From NCBI GenBank assembly GCA_944391155.1, contig CALXSO010000111.1, positions 1-5,879 of the forward strand: DNA of 5,879 nt, in the 5' to 3' direction. The notes beneath the pieces were generated by a model, which worked only from the letters and a program-made list of their open reading frames with translations, did not search any database and was not told the origin of the DNA. The stretch is from an uncultured Clostridia bacterium. GTDB lineage: Bacteria; Bacillota; Clostridia; TANB77; CAG-508. Below, piece after piece: positions 4,979 to 5,879 of this stretch. How positions within the stretch are numbered: the stretch's first letter is position 1; every line of letters begins with the position of its first letter. A program made the translations under genes and the position numbers.

Positions 4979-5013
4979 TTTACTATATTAATTTATGAAT
5001 AGGAGTGATCTTA

Positions 5014-5274
5014 ATGGATGAAGTAAAAATTGGTCGTGTTTATCGCCATTTTAAAGGAAATTATTATTTTGTAGAGAATATTGCTTATGATTCGGAAAAT
5101 AAAGAAAGAATGGTTGTTTATAAGCCATTATATTATAGAGAAGATGGTCGTAAAATTTGGGTTAGACCTGAGAAAATGTTTTTAGAAGAAATTCCAGAAA
5201 GACCTGATAATATAACAGGTCAAAAATATAGATTTGAATTAGTTGATGAGATTGAAAAAAATTATATGAAATAA
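5014..5274 (+). CDS. DUF1653 domain-containing protein
   Basis: An 86-residue soluble protein of unknown function. The DUF1653 pattern is clear: GRVYRHFKGNYYFVENIAYD (7-26), a polar SENKERM turn, VVYKPLY (34-40), and IWVRPEKMFLEEI (48-60), the usual Trp-Val-Arg-Pro-x-x-Met-Phe motif. The family is a small beta-rich domain that often stands alone or is fused to other domains; no biochemical role is established that I can name. I choose ATG 5014-5016, with AGGAGTG (5001-5007) eight bases before; the in-frame GTG at 5005-5007 is part of that site. serS starts 42 bp after the stop with its own strong ribosome binding site and no evident promoter between, suggesting co-transcription. Confidence 0.9.
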   Translation: MDEVKIGRVYRHFKGNYYFVENIAYDSENKERMVVYKPLYYREDGRKIWVRPEKMFLEEIPERPDNITGQKYRFELVDEIEKNYMK

Positions 5275-5316
5275 TTTGTTTTTGGTTTTATTTTCAAAAG
5301 AAGGAGAGGCATTATT

Positions 5317-5879
5317 ATGATAGATATAAAATTATTAAGAGAAAATCCAGAGCTTGTTAAAGAAAATATTAAAAAGAAATTTCAAGATCAAAAGCTTGTT
5401 TTAGTTGATGAAGTCTTGGAATTAGATGTTAAAAATAGAGAAGCTAAATTGAATGGTGATAATTTAAGAGCAGAAAGAAAACTTTTGAGTTCAAAAATTG
5501 GTGAACTTATGAAAAATGGTCAAAAAGAAGAAGCAGAAAAAGTTAAATCAGAGGTTCAAGAAATAAATAAGAAATTAGAGGATAATGAAAAATTAGAAAA
5601 TGATTATTCTGAAGAAATTAAAGTAAGAATGATGAAAATACCAAACATTATGCATGAATCTGTTCCAATAGGTAAGGATGATAGTGAAAATGTGGAAATC
5701 CAAAAATTTGGTGATCCCTTTGTTCCTGATTATGAAATACCTTTTCATGGAGAAATTTTAGAATCTCTTGATGGGTTAGATTTGGATAGTGCTAGAAGAG
5801 TTGCAGGTCAAGGTTTTTATTATCTTATGGGAAATGTGGCTAGACTTCATTCTGCTGTTTTAACATATGCTAGAGATTT
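5317..5879 (+). CDS. serS: Serine--tRNA ligase (SerRS), N-terminal part
   Basis: Class II aminoacyl-tRNA synthetase that charges tRNA-Ser with serine in the cytosol. 187 complete codons are present; the gene runs off the window end before the catalytic motifs 2 and 3. The start MIDIKLLRENPELVKENIKK is typical. Residues about 28-105 form the long antiparallel coiled coil that contacts the tRNA, with LSSKIGELM (57-65) at the turn region. Then come KIPNIMHESVPIGKDDSEN (107-125), FGDP (131-134) and the beginning of the catalytic domain, LDLDSARRVAGQGFYYLMG (154-172) and ARLHSAVLTYARD (175-187). The GQGFYYLMG and ARLHSA variants recall the SerRS form common in gut Clostridia. ATG 5317-5319 follows AAGGAGAGG (5301-5309). 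The 42-bp leader from the preceding gene leaves no room for a T-box. Confidence 0.96.
   Translation, partial: MIDIKLLRENPELVKENIKKKFQDQKLVLVDEVLELDVKNREAKLNGDNLRAERKLLSSKIGELMKNGQKEEAEKVKSEVQEINKKLEDNEKLENDYSEEIKVRMMKIPNIMHESVPIGKDDSENVEIQKFGDPFVPDYEIPFHGEILESLDGLDLDSARRVAGQGFYYLMGNVARLHSAVLTYARD

Noticed and set aside
5275..5316. T-box leader for serS
   Set aside because: The gap from the preceding gene is only 42 bp, too short for a T-box, and shows no T-box core or terminator.

Overview
This is an AT-rich stretch (roughly three quarters A+T) from a low-GC Gram-positive bacterium, most likely a member of the Clostridia. The evidence is the order hrcA-grpE-dnaK under CIRCE operators, a DnaK without the N-terminal-domain insertion of Gram-negative homologues, strong AGGAGG-like ribosome binding sites, frequent TTG/GTG near-starts, and a seryl-tRNA synthetase resembling those of gut Clostridia. 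Genus cannot be resolved. TGG codons are read as Trp, and nothing suggests an altered genetic code.

Layout. Positions 1-2700 hold the minus-strand heat-shock operon: dnaK (3' part outside the window), grpE and hrcA, driven by a sigma-A-type promoter just upstream of hrcA. Two CIRCE inverted repeats lie exactly 50 bp apart, one over the -35 region and one just after the expected transcription start. HrcA is the CIRCE-binding repressor, so the operon is autoregulated; GrpE is the nucleotide-exchange factor for DnaK. Positions 3159-3527 (minus) encode a small DUF4190-like membrane protein with its own promoter and a strong downstream hairpin terminator. Positions 3832-4680 (minus) encode a divergent cation/Ca2+ antiporter-like protein with two TSIPE alpha repeats. 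From 5014 the plus strand carries a DUF1653 protein followed, 42 bp later, by serS (truncated at the window end).

The unusual part is a family of three near-palindromic, non-coding elements of 156-159 bp, at 2725-2880, 3625-3783 and 4761-4919, all in the same orientation and all in intergenic DNA. Each has imperfect arms covering almost its whole length, a core stem of about 32-35 bp, a small conserved central palindrome (TAGGTATACCTA or close variants) and ends beginning GTTA and ending in AAC or AGC. Copies 1 and 3 are flanked by exact 8-bp direct repeats (TGAAAAAG and CTATTTTT) that differ from each other, the mark of target-site duplication. I interpret them as a MITE-like family moved by a transposase encoded elsewhere. 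Arm-to-arm compensatory substitutions between copies suggest that the fold itself may matter.

The stretch 2889-3093 next to copy 1 is unexplained: it has a 51-codon open frame without a good ribosome binding site and a compact hairpin.
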